Of a stretch of DNA of 64,000 nt, positions 52,201-63,459 are shown one piece after another; position 1 is the first letter of the stretch, and every line of letters starts with the position of its first letter. This stretch comes from Quillaja saponaria (taxonomy: Eukaryota > Streptophyta > Magnoliopsida > Fabales > Quillajaceae). Made by a program: the position numbers and the translations under genes. The notes under the pieces were generated by a model. It saw only the letters and a list, made by a program, of their open reading frames with translations. It did no database searches and had not been told where the DNA came from. The stretch is taken from assembly GCA_029379385.1 (NCBI GenBank), contig CM055614.1, forward strand, positions 18,953,994 to 19,017,993. Reading direction: 5' to 3'.

Positions 52201-52386
52201 TCAGTAAGTGGTGATTTGTTTAAGTTAACAAACTTTTAATGGTAACTTTTGTTTTTTTTATTTATATATATTTGGTTTTATTCATTGGTTGGTTAGGAGT
52301 AATGATCGTTTATTTATTTGAGTCAGGGTTGCGGAGGTTTGGTTACCATTCCTCTGGCCAGTCATGCCTCCATGAGGGGTGTGACA
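49208..52386 (-). mobile_element. 3179-bp solo-LTR-like element (TGTCAC family, member b)
   Basis: On the minus strand it begins TGTCACACCCC (right end 52386) and ends GGATCATCACA (left end 49208). A perfect duplication TAATA flanks it (49203-49207 and 52387-52391). It carries the family inverted repeat at 51556-51662 (GAGTGCTCAGCCCCG / CGGGGCTGGGTTACTC) with an internal GCCCGGC hairpin. No coding region beyond short frames. It was inserted in the right subterminal region of the CACTA-like element. Confidence 0.85.
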
Positions 52387-52785
52387 TAATAGACATTAAT
52401 ATCATTGAGTAATAGATGTTGATACTATTTAAGTAAAAATAATTAATAACTCTATCAGCATCAGCAAAAATGGATGATGAAAATATAACAAGCGGACAAT
52501 GATAGTAATATTAAAAAAATAAAAAAATTATCAATAGCCCATATAAATAGACTCTGATAATAATCAATGGATTAAGATACTTTCGTGACAAATAATATAA
52601 AACTTTATTGATTATCAATGTCTGTTTTAAATTATTAAAATGATACAAAATTTCTTGATTATCAACGTATGTTTTTAATTATCAAAGTCTGTTCTTTTTT
52701 AAAAACATTCAAAATTTATCAGTGTGGATTCTTGAGTAAATATTGGTGATTAATAAAACATATGTTACTACATTTTCTTGTAATG

Positions 52786-53921
52786 ATTATCCTCAGATCT
52801 AATTAAAAAAAAATGATCATAGGGGTTGCCACCAAAAGAACAGGTGGCAGCCCTTATATAAAAATATATTAAGAGAATTTTGAGAGAGGGAGAGAGGAAG
52901 CTTGGTTTGGTGCACATGATTGTTTTTGTTAAAGCATAGATGTAGAGCAAATGTCCCCTATTAATGTCTACATCTCAAATCTAAGATGGTATGTCATACA
53001 TTTAAGTTAATATGTTGACATTTTTTAAGAATTTTGCAATTAAGATTCTGGTCATTCTGAAAGCAATAATATTATATATGATGCCAAAAAGTATTAGCTA
53101 GCAATTAATATAATTAAAATGGAAAGCGTTAAGGCTCTGAAAAACTTTGCCGCTGAATACAGAAATTGAGATGGCAGTGACTTTGGTTCTCGAAATGCAG
53201 AAACACTACAATCAAGGGTATTTAGAATTAGAAGTCACCATTTATGTATGGAGTACAAAAAAATATAAATGATTAAATTAATTTCTATGAAATATCTACA
53301 AGCTTAAATAATCTGCTGTATGCATAGATCAATTGAATGACAGTAGCTTGCAGGTGATGAAATTCAGAAGATGAACAACAACAAAAAAAGAAAAACAAGT
53401 AACTAATTGAAATAAAACAACAATAGGAAATATAAGTATGAAATTCTCAAATATTTATCAGTAACTGGAATTATACTGTTAACTAAGATGACCACATGGA
53501 AAATTTGAAGATCAAGAACATTCAAATCATATAATTTCTTAAGTGCTTCTACCCTGAACACCTTAGTATGTACAAATATGTATTGATGATCTATATCTGA
53601 TATTAATTTCAAAGATTTGTTTGCAGATTTGGTAGATGTAAAAAGTATCATTAATAGAAGTTAAAATTAATTAATCTGAAACAATGATTCTTATCTTCAA
53701 CTCTAGTTTTATTCCAATTTGATAAGCCTAAGCTATAAGATAAAAATAGGCATTCCTCTTGATAATTAGACCATCAGAGATATACAGAGTCTTCTATATA
53801 TATCAAATCAAAAGGAGAGGAATTTGAACATAAAAACTAACTTATTCGAAATCAATAAAACATAATATGGACAAGATCAAGAACCTTGACAGTACTTGAT
53901 CACTTCTACTTTAAAATCGTT
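52786..53921. other. Intergenic sequence downstream of the ARI gene
   Basis: No gene supported; short frames only. Near 52830-52850, GGGGTTGCCACC and AGGTGGCAGCCC form a small inverted repeat. The stretch next to 53921 is the probable 3' untranslated region of the ARI gene. Confidence 0.4.
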
Positions 53922-55571
53922 TCAATTTTTTGCCGTCTTGATCATCATAGGGAGATCGCAAGCCTTACAAGTAGTAGCAGAAATTGCATTGAATAAGGTA
54001 CACCTTTCGCACATCCAGTGATCATTCTCATTTAACTCAGCAACTAAACCACCACCTTGGTATTGGCAGTACACTTCTGATAGACCATTCTCTAATGCCC
54101 CAACCAAATTCTCAAAGTAATTCTTAGTCACCTGGGTGAGTCTAGTTAGCTTGTTTTTATAATCAAGGAATTCTTTGATGGATTGCTTTTCTGCAGAAAG
54201 AAATGCATTTAATTCCTCCTCTGCACATTGATGAAGCCTCTCCAAACCCACCTCTGCCTCACTTTGCAAGTATTCAAAAAGCTGTTTCTTGACAGGCATG
54301 TCATCCTGCAAATAGTATCCATATGCATAGCTCCATTTCAACACTCTTCTACACTCGACAATCTGTTGCCATGCCTCAGTTATGAACATAAGCTGAGACA
54401 CAGTTTGGGCTTGTGTTAATGTCAGCTTCTCACATTGCACCCTTTTCAATTCGTGAAAATCAGATATAGCTTTCTGTCTTGAATGTTCATTATTCGCCCA
54501 ACGCTCGTAATAGTGAGAGTACCTTTTCAATTCAGACTGGGCCATGTGCTTTTGTTTCTCTTCCTCTTCAAGTTCCTCACTTTTCAAGTAAGTGTTACAA
54601 CTTGTGTGTTTGGTCAAACCTTCCAAACATATCCAACAAAATTGAAAATTACAAGGGTGTGTACAAGTCATGTGATTACACCCATGATTTTTTTCAATAG
54701 GTCGTTTACACTTAGGACATGGCTTGCAATAAGCTGAAATCCACTTTGTATTCTCAGCCTCTGACGTATTCTTCAACACCCATTTGGCCACGGTGTCACA
54801 ATTTACAGGACGGTGTGCATCCTCGCTACAATTCCAGCAAAACATAAATGAACATAGGCAAGAAACATCGTAATTCACATTACCATCATCGGATTTAACA
54901 GCATACTCGCAACCGGGACTTGGACACCACTTGATCTTCTTGTTTTGTTCGACATAAGACCGAAGAAGATAATGTTGGTACTTGTCCTTTTCCTTTTGAG
55001 AACCCAAAAGGTCAATCATATCTTTACCAACAAAGACAACACAAGAAGGTTGTGGACATTTTAAGGTCAAGCATCCCGGACCGCTGTCGATTGCCACCGA
55101 GATATAACTCTTCCAGCAAGATGTGCAATATGGATGGCCGCAGGCAGCGGAGTTAACACCGTCGAAGGAGAAACTTTCAAAGCAAATCCCACAAGTAGTA
55201 GAATTAATTGGGGAATTAAGATTCGGGTTTTCCAATAATCCAACTGATTTTGCGAGAGTGTCTTGGTTTGAAAACCAAGCGTCTTGCGTTTCACATACAT
55301 TCCAGTTGAAGCGAACGAGTAGGATGGTGGCGACGACTGGTGATATGGCAAGAGCAGATGAAACTCTTGAGATATCGTCTTCTTGTAGTCTAAGGATATC
55401 AGATTCCTTCAAGAAACTGAAGTTATTGTTTTTGTTTTTGACATGGTGATGGCTGATGCTGCTGCTAATGGAATCGTCTTCATCATCGTCAGAGACGTAG
55501 AGACCATGGCTGTTGTTGTAGCTGCTGTTGTTTAGACTTTCGGAATCGGAGAAGTAATCCATAGGATCCAT
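53922..55571 (-). CDS. ARIADNE-type RBR E3 ubiquitin-protein ligase, 549 aa
   Basis: RING-between-RING ligase that takes ubiquitin from E2 onto a RING2 cysteine and then to substrate. One uninterrupted frame of 549 codons. An acidic N-terminus (SDDDEDD) is followed by RING1 at 127-175 (CGICFESF, GHPYCTSCW), an IBR domain about 196-258 (WCPSPGCEYAV, FCWNC), and RING2 from 285 (CPKCKRPIEKNHGCNHMTC), where Cys298 aligns with the catalytic cysteine of human HHARI. An Ariadne helical region covers about 330-500, and a RanBP2-type zinc finger follows at 519-538 (WMCERCTLFN, CKAC). All key cysteines are present. The start Met at 55571 is chosen as the first in frame before the acidic stretch. Absence of introns is notable; retrocopy origin cannot be excluded. 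The exact ARI number is not assigned. Confidence 0.93.
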   Translation of the reverse strand: MDPMDYFSDSESLNNSSYNNSHGLYVSDDDEDDSISSSISHHHVKNKNNNFSFLKESDILRLQEDDISRVSSALAISPVVATILLVRFNWNVCETQDAWFSNQDTLAKSVGLLENPNLNSPINSTTCGICFESFSFDGVNSAACGHPYCTSCWKSYISVAIDSGPGCLTLKCPQPSCVVFVGKDMIDLLGSQKEKDKYQHYLLRSYVEQNKKIKWCPSPGCEYAVKSDDGNVNYDVSCLCSFMFCWNCSEDAHRPVNCDTVAKWVLKNTSEAENTKWISAYCKPCPKCKRPIEKNHGCNHMTCTHPCNFQFCWICLEGLTKHTSCNTYLKSEELEEEEKQKHMAQSELKRYSHYYERWANNEHSRQKAISDFHELKRVQCEKLTLTQAQTVSQLMFITEAWQQIVECRRVLKWSYAYGYYLQDDMPVKKQLFEYLQSEAEVGLERLHQCAEEELNAFLSAEKQSIKEFLDYKNKLTRLTQVTKNYFENLVGALENGLSEVYCQYQGGGLVAELNENDHWMCERCTLFNAISATTCKACDLPMMIKTAKN

Positions 55572-55795
55572 GCCGGCCTTGAATAAAGATTGTAGTAGAT
55601 GCTAATTATTATGATAATAGGAGAGGAGAAGGGCCAACGTTAAGAGATATGAGAAAACCTAGCTAGTTAGCAAGCTGGGTATAAGAGTTTGGGTAGGAAT
55701 AAAAGTTTGTAAAAAGTTAGAAACGTGAAAAAGTGTGATACTTAGCTTCGTAGTTAAGCAACTTCTTATTTTGTTTTATTGTGTAGTCTATAGCC

Positions 55796-55822
55796 CATTG
55801 GGCTTTCTATAAGCCCATAAAA
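55796..55822 (-). promoter_or_regulatory. Paired site II-like motifs upstream of ARI
   Basis: TGGGCTT and AAGCCCAT lie facing each other about 225-250 bp upstream of the start codon. TGGGCY site II elements occur in promoters of many housekeeping plant genes. Only the motif is seen; function is inferred. Confidence 0.35.
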
Positions 55823-55999
55823 ATTATAACTTTATTGGGATCCCACAACAAATATATGTTCTGAAAACCTGAATAATCTTTTAGTGTATGTTTTAAAATT
55901 TTTTGTACAACCTATATTGTGAGAACTAAGTAAACCAAAGAAATTAAAGTAAAACAATTATTAACACTTCTTTTTTTATATATATATATATAGAATAAC

Positions 56000-58900
56000 C
56001 TCCACCACAAACAGAAATGTTGACTTTGACTTCACTTCAGATTTGTTTTTTTCTTGATTCTCGCCTTTTCTTATAATTTCTTTCCTTTATTTTCTTTGTT
56101 TGGCCGATTTTTCCACCGTCTTTCCTCCTTCCCCTTTTATTTTTCATTGCACTGCCTCATCCTCTCTCTGATGGACCGAGCCTCCCCTAGTCTCCCTTCT
56201 TGATCCCATGGTTGTTCTTAATCCATTAGCTTTAGGAAGTTGCAAAGAATTTTCTTGTTTTAGGCAAGTGGAAGGTATGAGTTCTTTCCTTACTCTTCTC
56301 TTTACTCTACTTGGTTATTTTTTCATGCTTCCGTAAGTATTATCCTATTAGGGAGTGTGTGTGTGTGTTTTGTTTTTAGGCTAGGTAAAGTTACAGCTAA
56401 GTGTACCCGTGAGCTCTAAATTTTGTGTGGGTGTGGTCAAGTGTTTGAGCATATCTTCCGCAAAATATGCAATCAGAAACATAAAAAATAAGTACATAAT
56501 GGTTTTGTATCTAAATTACAATGATTAATTCCACTAGCAATTCAAAAGGTGAAGAGAATAATGTATCTAGACTAATAAATAGGTAACTAACATTGGCTTC
56601 TTAAAAAAAACGACGTTGCTATTCTTGAGAAGGACCATAGTTAGGCTTCAGATATCTTGACACTTTGCAGCATCCTTTACGCAGAAACACAGTATCAAGA
56701 CTACAAATTATTTATCTAGGCACAAAACCCATGAAAAGCTTCATTCATTTTTATTTTCAAATATATATAGTACTTGTCTTTATTAACAATCAGAGGTCTT
56801 TGTCATTCAACATAACTAAAAAAGAAGCAAAAGAAGGTCACCTTTGAGTAAAACTTTCAGCTTTAATATGAGCATCAGTAATAGTTGTATCACTCTATGC
56901 TTGTTTTTGAAGGAAGGGATAGAATTGATTTTGCTTAATAGTTGTGTTTTAATTGAGGTAGATATATGGTTGTGTGGGAGGAAAGGTGTAACCATGGATT
57001 GAAGTTAAACCACCAAGTTATTGTCCCTGTTTTGGGCAGCAGCTTGGATGGTAATTTCTCCCTTATGGCCTATTATGGAGTATAATAAAAAAGAGATTTT
57101 GTACCTCGTTGGTGTCACGACAGCAAGGGGAGTGGAGGTGCAGAAAAATCCCCTTGTGCCATGAGTCTTATATAAGTTCGGTGTGATGAATTATAGTTAG
57201 ATTAATTAGTTAGACTTCAATTATGCTAAGTTGTATACTTGTATGTTATTTAAAAATTTAATCATGGGGTACTAGAGTAAAACATTCTAACAAAATAGCT
57301 TGAAAATATAATGAGTTAAGATATTCAAATTTAGCTTTGGAGTGTTTTACTAGTTTAGTTGTTATATGTGAATTAAATTATTGGTAGTTAGTGAGTTCAG
57401 TTATGGATTAAATGAATTTGAATAAAAAGCCTAAGAACAAAGAGTAAAGAATTGTTGGTTAATGTTGTGAGTTAAAGATTTAATGAAAATGAGTAAAAGG
57501 TATAAACAAAGGATGATTAGTTGTAGGTAAAGTATTAAAAATGGGAGTTTAATCATTATAAAAGAGAATTAGGGCCAGATTTCATAAGATAGAAAAATTG
57601 GGTATTTCAGGTATCCTATGGATTGAATTAGTTTAGGAGTTATAAAGAGAAAGTGTAGCTTATGATCTTGGGATAATATCTGGAAAGTTTTGTAACCTAA
57701 CTCATGGTATATTTATAGTTAGACCTATTAGACTACAATAAGGTTCGTGCAGGATTTTAGGTAAGTTTCAGTCAGTCCAGAAGACTTTGATGGGGGTTGT
57801 GGTTTGAATTAGCTTAGGACCTCTGAATAATAATATTTTCTAACATTAAAAGACATTATGTAGCTTGGTAGGTTTTAATTTCATGTTATGTGCATTTTGG
57901 AGGTGTTGGAAGTCATGATTGTAATTTTCGGGTCTTAACTGGACTTGTTTTGGTGTAACTGAGTTTGGAGGGTATTAAATGATGAATTAGGAGTGGAGTG
58001 CTGAGTATGAATTGTTTCTAACATTTTGATAAACTATACTGAAAAGTCTTATAATTTAATTCTCAAGTGTGGGAATTTTATAAGTATTTGAACCCGGTTA
58101 TGACAACTAGAAATTGCACGAGTACCTTGTTTGTGTTCATGCGAAGATTTTATTAGGTTCAAAACTAATTTTAAGAAAGATAGCTAACGACCTAAAAATA
58201 ATATTTGAACTTGGTCTTATTGAAATTGGTTAGGTATGTAAGTTAAAATCAAACATATCTCTAAAATGGTTATGAAAATGTCTAAGAGGAGTTAACTTTA
58301 AATAAATACATGAAACTTAGTATCTATAGAATTTCGTAATTAAAAGGTTATAACATATAAAATTACCAAATTAAACAATACTTGGAAAATTTAATTACAG
58401 CTCTGAAACTTGTGGTTGAGCTAACGACGGGCTTGAATGCAAGAGGAAGTGATGAGTAAGATTGGTAAATGGTGAATGGATAAATGCTACCTTGGTTGCA
58501 AGATTAATATGTGTATTTGTTATGTATATTAGAATAGATATGTTTATATGAAAACATAAGTGTTTAATTGAGTTACTTTAATTATGCTTGACTTGTGCCT
58601 TTATGTTTGATAAAGGGCTAATAAAAATATTTTCTTTCCAAAATGATTTTTACTTTCCAAATAGAATTTGAGTGCACCTGGGATACTTTGATTTGATTAT
58701 TTGACATTGATTTAAAATATTCGAGTAACTCAGCTCCGGTGAGTAGATTTAGAAGAAGGTATAAAGATTTCAGAAGTTCCATATATAATTTTGTTTGGTG
58801 TGCAAGCGTAAAACTGCCTGATTGGGGATCTTAGTGTGCAGAGTTGAGTTACTCTATTCGCTTTTATGTACTTTGATTGCTTTGATTGATGTGATTTGAT

Positions 58901-59569
58901 TGTATAGTGTATTACTTGAACTGTGTTTATTAAGTTTTATGTTTTTGTATTTGAGTACATGTAACACTCAGTTGTTTTAAAATTAATTTTCTGTAAATAT
59001 TAGCTGACTTATATATTATATCTATGTGTTGAGTGGTTCTAGTACCCTTTAGATACGTTTTTTCACTCACTGAGTCTGTGAGACTCACTTCTCTTTTGTT
59101 GATAATTTTTTTTAGTAACAAGTTTGTGACTTGCTGATAGGGTGCGACAAGGTATTTATTTGAGATCTTATACTTGAAGTCAAAGATGAAAGTTTGCAGT
59201 CACATTAGGGTTTTTAAGGTGTCATGTTTAAGTTTGTGTAATAGTTTAATTCTCTTTGTTTATTATATGGTTGGCGTAGAGCTCCTTGTGGTTTCAGTAA
59301 ATGTTCTGTCTGATTATTTATAACCAGGTGTACTATATGTGTATTTTGGGTATGTTCTATATTACTGGGAAATTTTGTCAAAATTTTTAGTAAATTGCTA
59401 TACATATTTTAGTAAATAAACATTTGTAGTTAATTTGTGTTTTCTAAATTATACTTTTATCCCTTGGTTTGGTCAAGGGTCTTATTTGTTTCTTTGTTTT
59501 GAAGTCAGAGTTACGGAGGTTTGGTTACTTATTTCTTCGACTAGTCATGCCTTCGTGTGGGGTGTGATA
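56000..59569 (-). mobile_element. Solo-LTR-like element (TGTCAC family, member c), left end unresolved
   Basis: The right end is GGGGTGTGATA (TATCACACCCC on the minus strand, one change from the family start). Shared blocks with members a and b include CTAGTACCCTTTAGATACG followed by a CACTCACTGAGTC block, and the inverted repeat at 58723-58854 (GAGTAACTCAGCTCCG / GAGTTGAGTTACTC). The left boundary lies somewhere in 55850-56020 and no matching 5-bp duplication for AGACA (59570-59574) was found there, so the left side may be truncated. It cuts into an Athila-like reverse transcriptase on its right. Confidence 0.7.
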
Positions 59570-59776
59570 AGACAGTTTTTCAGTAGTCTTAATTTTTGCT
59601 CTAGCTACCTTAATCCCCTTACTAGACACCCTATGGCTTAAAACTATACCCTCTTGTATCATGAAATGACATTTTTCCTAATTTAAGACCAAGTTGGACT
59701 TTTCACATCTTCTAAGCACACAGCTTAAATTATGGAGACATGCATCATATGAATTATGAAAAATAGAAAATTCATC
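59570..59776 (-). pseudogene. Ty3/gypsy (Athila-like) reverse transcriptase, distal part
   Basis: Minus-strand translation gives DEFSIFHNSYDACLHNL and NLVLN*EKCHFMIQEGI, which continue the reverse-transcriptase domain directly after the FMDD at 61203-61214, with one stop. The solo LTR at 59777-61202 separates the two halves. At 59570 the domain ends abruptly at the next inserted element. Confidence 0.75.
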
Positions 59777-61202
59777 TGACACGGATTTTACATACGCAAG
59801 GGCACGTATCGTCCACAAGTAATATATATATATAAGCAAAGATCATTCCCATGAGGAACAATTTTACTTCCTAAGCTAATTATTAATATTATGCAATCAA
59901 ATTTTAATCAAGGCAATGCAAATTTTAGAGGTTATTAAGCAAATTACATAAAGATTATAAACTAATATCTAGATTCACAATATCCTTCATATTTCACTTA
60001 AGTTTACCTTAACTTAATTCAATTTATGCAATAGTCCAAATTTTAACTTAGATTTCTTCAGTAATCACTAACATATGCAATAGTCCGAATTTTAACCTAG
60101 ATTTCTTATGCAATTACTAACATATTTATATGTCTAGCAATTGTATATTTCCTTTGATCTAATTCCCTATACTTCTATAAAAATTATCCTAAGACAAACT
60201 CATTAAGAGCCAATATATTTTGGTTACTTATGGCAAATGTGTATATTTACATCACATTAACAAATCAGATTATCCAGTTTAGAAAAACAATCAAAACACA
60301 AGCTATATTACCTAGGGCTAATCCTGAAATTGACTCTTTCAAGTCAATCCCAGAATTCCTAATCAGTCTAACTGGTGATCAATCAATTAGAAGCATTAAG
60401 ATCAAGGTAACATAAATATTTGAAGCTACAACATGCAATAAATCAAAACAAAGGCCACATTGGCTACATGTGAGTTCAATCACAACCTTAGAACACATAT
60501 AGTACATACTAACCACTAAAAAGAAAACATAAAAGACACAATCATTACAAGTAATATGAAAATAACAAGAAGGGAGTAGAAGACTAGAACTTGTCATGGC
60601 TCCGGGTCTTCACTGGCTTCTTACGAATTCTCTATCACGAGCTCTGGTATATCCTCAGACTTCAGTCTTCACCTCATTATATAGATCTTTTTATTCTAGC
60701 TTAACTAAACTAGGAATTCTTTTAAAGTACATAACGGCATAATGGAGTGGCATTCTTTGGCATTGCGGCACCTCAGCCTTTATGTAGTCCTTTTAGGATT
60801 CTAATTGCTCACACCGCGACTTCATGATGTAGGGTGCTGTTGTGCCATCTTCTCTTTTTATTTACAAAGTCATCTTTGTCTTATGGCATCACAACTTTAG
60901 CCTACATGCTCTATGACGCATTGGTCTCTATCTAGATTCTGGGCAGCTTTAAAAAGTGACACTGCGACGTTAAGTGGTAGAGAGCCGTGACACTGAACTT
61001 TTTGACTTATGATGCAAATTCTGTTTTTATGGCACGACAGCTCAGATAGGGTCACGCCATGGTGTAGAGCTCTTTGCTTGATTTGTCAAAAATATCCTTC
61101 ACATGCCGTAATTTAACTAACATTCTAACTCTAAACTCTAAGATTTAGCATGAAATAGGAATTAAAAATGTAATGAAATAACTCTATTTTGCAAAATTAT
61201 CA
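59777..61202. mobile_element. 1426-bp solo-LTR-like insertion, TGA...TCA family, copy 2
   Basis: It begins TGACACGGATTTTACATACG and ends AAAATTATCA with a perfect duplication TCATC (59772-59776 and 61203-61207). Ends and interior order match the copy at 44529-45938. No coding region. It sits inside the reverse-transcriptase palm of the gypsy element, so the duplicated TCATC is part of the FMDD codons. Confidence 0.87.
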
Positions 61203-63459
61203 TCATCCATAAAAACATTAAGGCCTTGCTCTACCATATTGGTGAATATGGTCATCGTACACCTTTGAAAGGTGGCAAGGGCATTGCAAAAACCAAAAGC
61301 ATTCCTTCTAAAGGGGAAAATGCCATAAGGGCAAGTAAAAATGGTATTTTCTTGGTCTTCTGGGGCAAGTGCAATTTGGTTATATCCCGATGAACCATCT
61401 AGAAAATAGTAAATTATTTGCCAATTGGTCTAGCATTTAATTGATAAAAGGAAGGCGAAAGTGGTCATTTCTTGTGACTTATTTAGTTTTCGATAGTCCA
61501 TGCATACCCTCCAACCAATTACAATTCTTATTGGAATGAGTTTGTTCTTTTTAATAGCAACAACTGTCATTCCTCTCTTCTTTGGTACATTATATAAGAC
61601 TTACCCATAGACTATCTAAAATTGGATAGATGATGCTGACATATAGCCACTTGATAATCTCCTTCTTAACTACTCCTTCATTATGGGGTTAAGCCTTTTT
61701 TGATGCTCTATGGTAGCTTTATGATTATCCTCTATGAGGATTTTGTGCATGCAAAGGAAATGGCTTATACTCTTAATGTCGACTATTGTCCACCCCAAAG
61801 CCTTTTTATGTTCTCTCAACACACGAAGAAGCATGTCTTCCTATATGTTAGTAAGAGATACAGAAATAATAACAAGCAAAGTAGATGAGGAACCAAGAGA
61901 AGCATACCTTAGATAAGTAGGCAATGGTTTAAGGTCCAAAGTAGGAGGCTCTTCAATCGATGGATTTGATCCCAAAGGGTTGGATAATGTCAAATCCATA
62001 TTTTCAAATCTTGCATTTGGTCTTGGCATATTTGGTGAATCATCTAATAACTTCATACACTTAATAAACTCATCATCGTAAAGAAATTAAGAATGCCTCA
62101 AGTCATCACTTGGATAGTTTTATAAAAATACCTCTCCATTAATATTACTCACCGAGTCTGTTGAAAAACACTCATCATGTTCTAGAGGAAATTTCATAGA
62201 CTGAAAAACATTCAATCTAACCTTTTGATTATTTACCCTTATAGTGAGTTCTCCCTTTTGGACATTAATTAATGACCTTTCCGTTGCTAGAAAAGGTCTT
62301 CCTAAAATAATAGGTAACTCTCTATCTTCTTTCCTGTTAAAGACTATAAAGTTAGTGGGGAAGATTAATGTGTCTATCTTAACAAGAATGTCTTCTACAA
62401 TTTTCCTAGGATATGTAAGTGATCTATTAGCTAATTGTAAAGTGACTAAAGTTGGTTTTACTTCATCTATTCCTAGCTTTTGATAAATTGATAAAGACAT
62501 TAAATTTGACTAGCACCTAAGTCACAAAGTGCTTTACCAAAATATTGTATGCTTATTGTGCAAAGAATAGTAAAGCCACTTGGATCCTTTACTTTAGGAG
62601 GAAGCTTCTTTTGAAGTATGGCTATGAGCTCTTCAATAAGTGCCACTATTTCATAATGACTAAGCCTTTTCTTCTGGGATAGAATGTTCAAGAGCTTCGA
62701 CGAATGGAATATTTTTGTGGAGCTTCTTGAACACATCTAGAAATTTATAGAATTATTTGTCAAGGTTCTGTTTTTGGAACCTTTGTGGGAATGGAAAAGA
62801 AGGAGTTGCTTACCTTTTACTCATTCTTTTCAGTAGGTAATTAATCTTTAATTATTTGTTTAGGAGCCTCAATTTCAGCTTTCTTTTTAGGCTTTTCTAA
62901 CTCATTTCCATAATGAAAAGTAATTACCTTGCAATGTTCTTTGGTTTCCTTCCTTTGGTTTGTATCGGTGTCACTGGGAATGGCACCTTAGGGTCTACTT
63001 TGCAAAGCATTGGCCATTTGGCCAATTTATGTTTCTAAAGTACTCAAAAATGCACCTTGGCTTTGTATTACCAAGTAGATCCTAGGCATGTATTTTAGAA
63101 ACATCTCTTCTAAGGAAGGCGTCTTTTCTGGGGCTGCTTGCCTTTGTTGGGCTTGAAATTCGAGTGGAAATTTTGGCTTTGCAACATTAGATACATCTTA
63201 GTTATTCCAACCAAACCAACCACTTGTGTCGTTAAGGTAATGATGACATCTAGTTCATGCACTCCAGTAATTCTTTGGGGTGCTAACTTTTCGAATGACC
63301 ATTGGTAGTTATTTGAGGTCATCTCTTCTAAAAGGTTATAAGCAACATCAATTGATTTCCCTATCAAAGCACTTCTATTAGCAGCATCAATTGTGGTTTT
63401 AGTTTAGTGTACCAAACCATTGCAGAAAGTATAAACTTGCAGCCATTTAGGATTACCAT
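61203..63459 (-). pseudogene. Athila-like Ty3/gypsy remnant: gag end, protease, proximal reverse transcriptase
   Basis: Minus strand, right to left: gag C-terminal segment about 63459-63110 (SIDVAYNLLEEMTSNNYQW), a spacer with KEE-rich frames, then the protease region from 62736 (CDLGAS at about 62512, D-x-G-A type active site) through IILGRPFLATERSLINVQ, ending at 62120. Reverse transcriptase follows at about 61620-61203 (IGWRVCMDYRKLN, YNQIALAPEDQE, NVFMDD). Stops and frame changes are present throughout. The protease signature of the LGRPFLAT type is characteristic of Athila-like gypsy elements. Integrase is not in the window. Confidence 0.88.

Larger units (their letters stand above)
34003..52785. 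mobile_element. CACTA-like (En/Spm) element carrying nested insertions
   Basis: The left end is CACTACAAGAAAAAG (34003), the canonical plant CACTA terminus. The right end, TTTTCTTGTAATG (to 52785), is its inverse with one change. Subterminal motifs of the GGACACTGATAA type recur near the left end (34062-34330) and, inverted as TATCAGTGT or TATCAATGTCTG, near the right end (49180-49195 and 52610-52730). The right subterminal region is cut by the solo LTR at 49208-52386. Flanking triplets (TAA and ATT) do not match, so the 3-bp target duplication is lost or the ends belong to two related copies. No intact transposase found. Confidence 0.55.

Noticed and set aside
54228..55449. Several plus-strand frames of 60-108 codons
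   Set aside because: All lie antisense within the ARI coding exon and have no start context, introns or domain.
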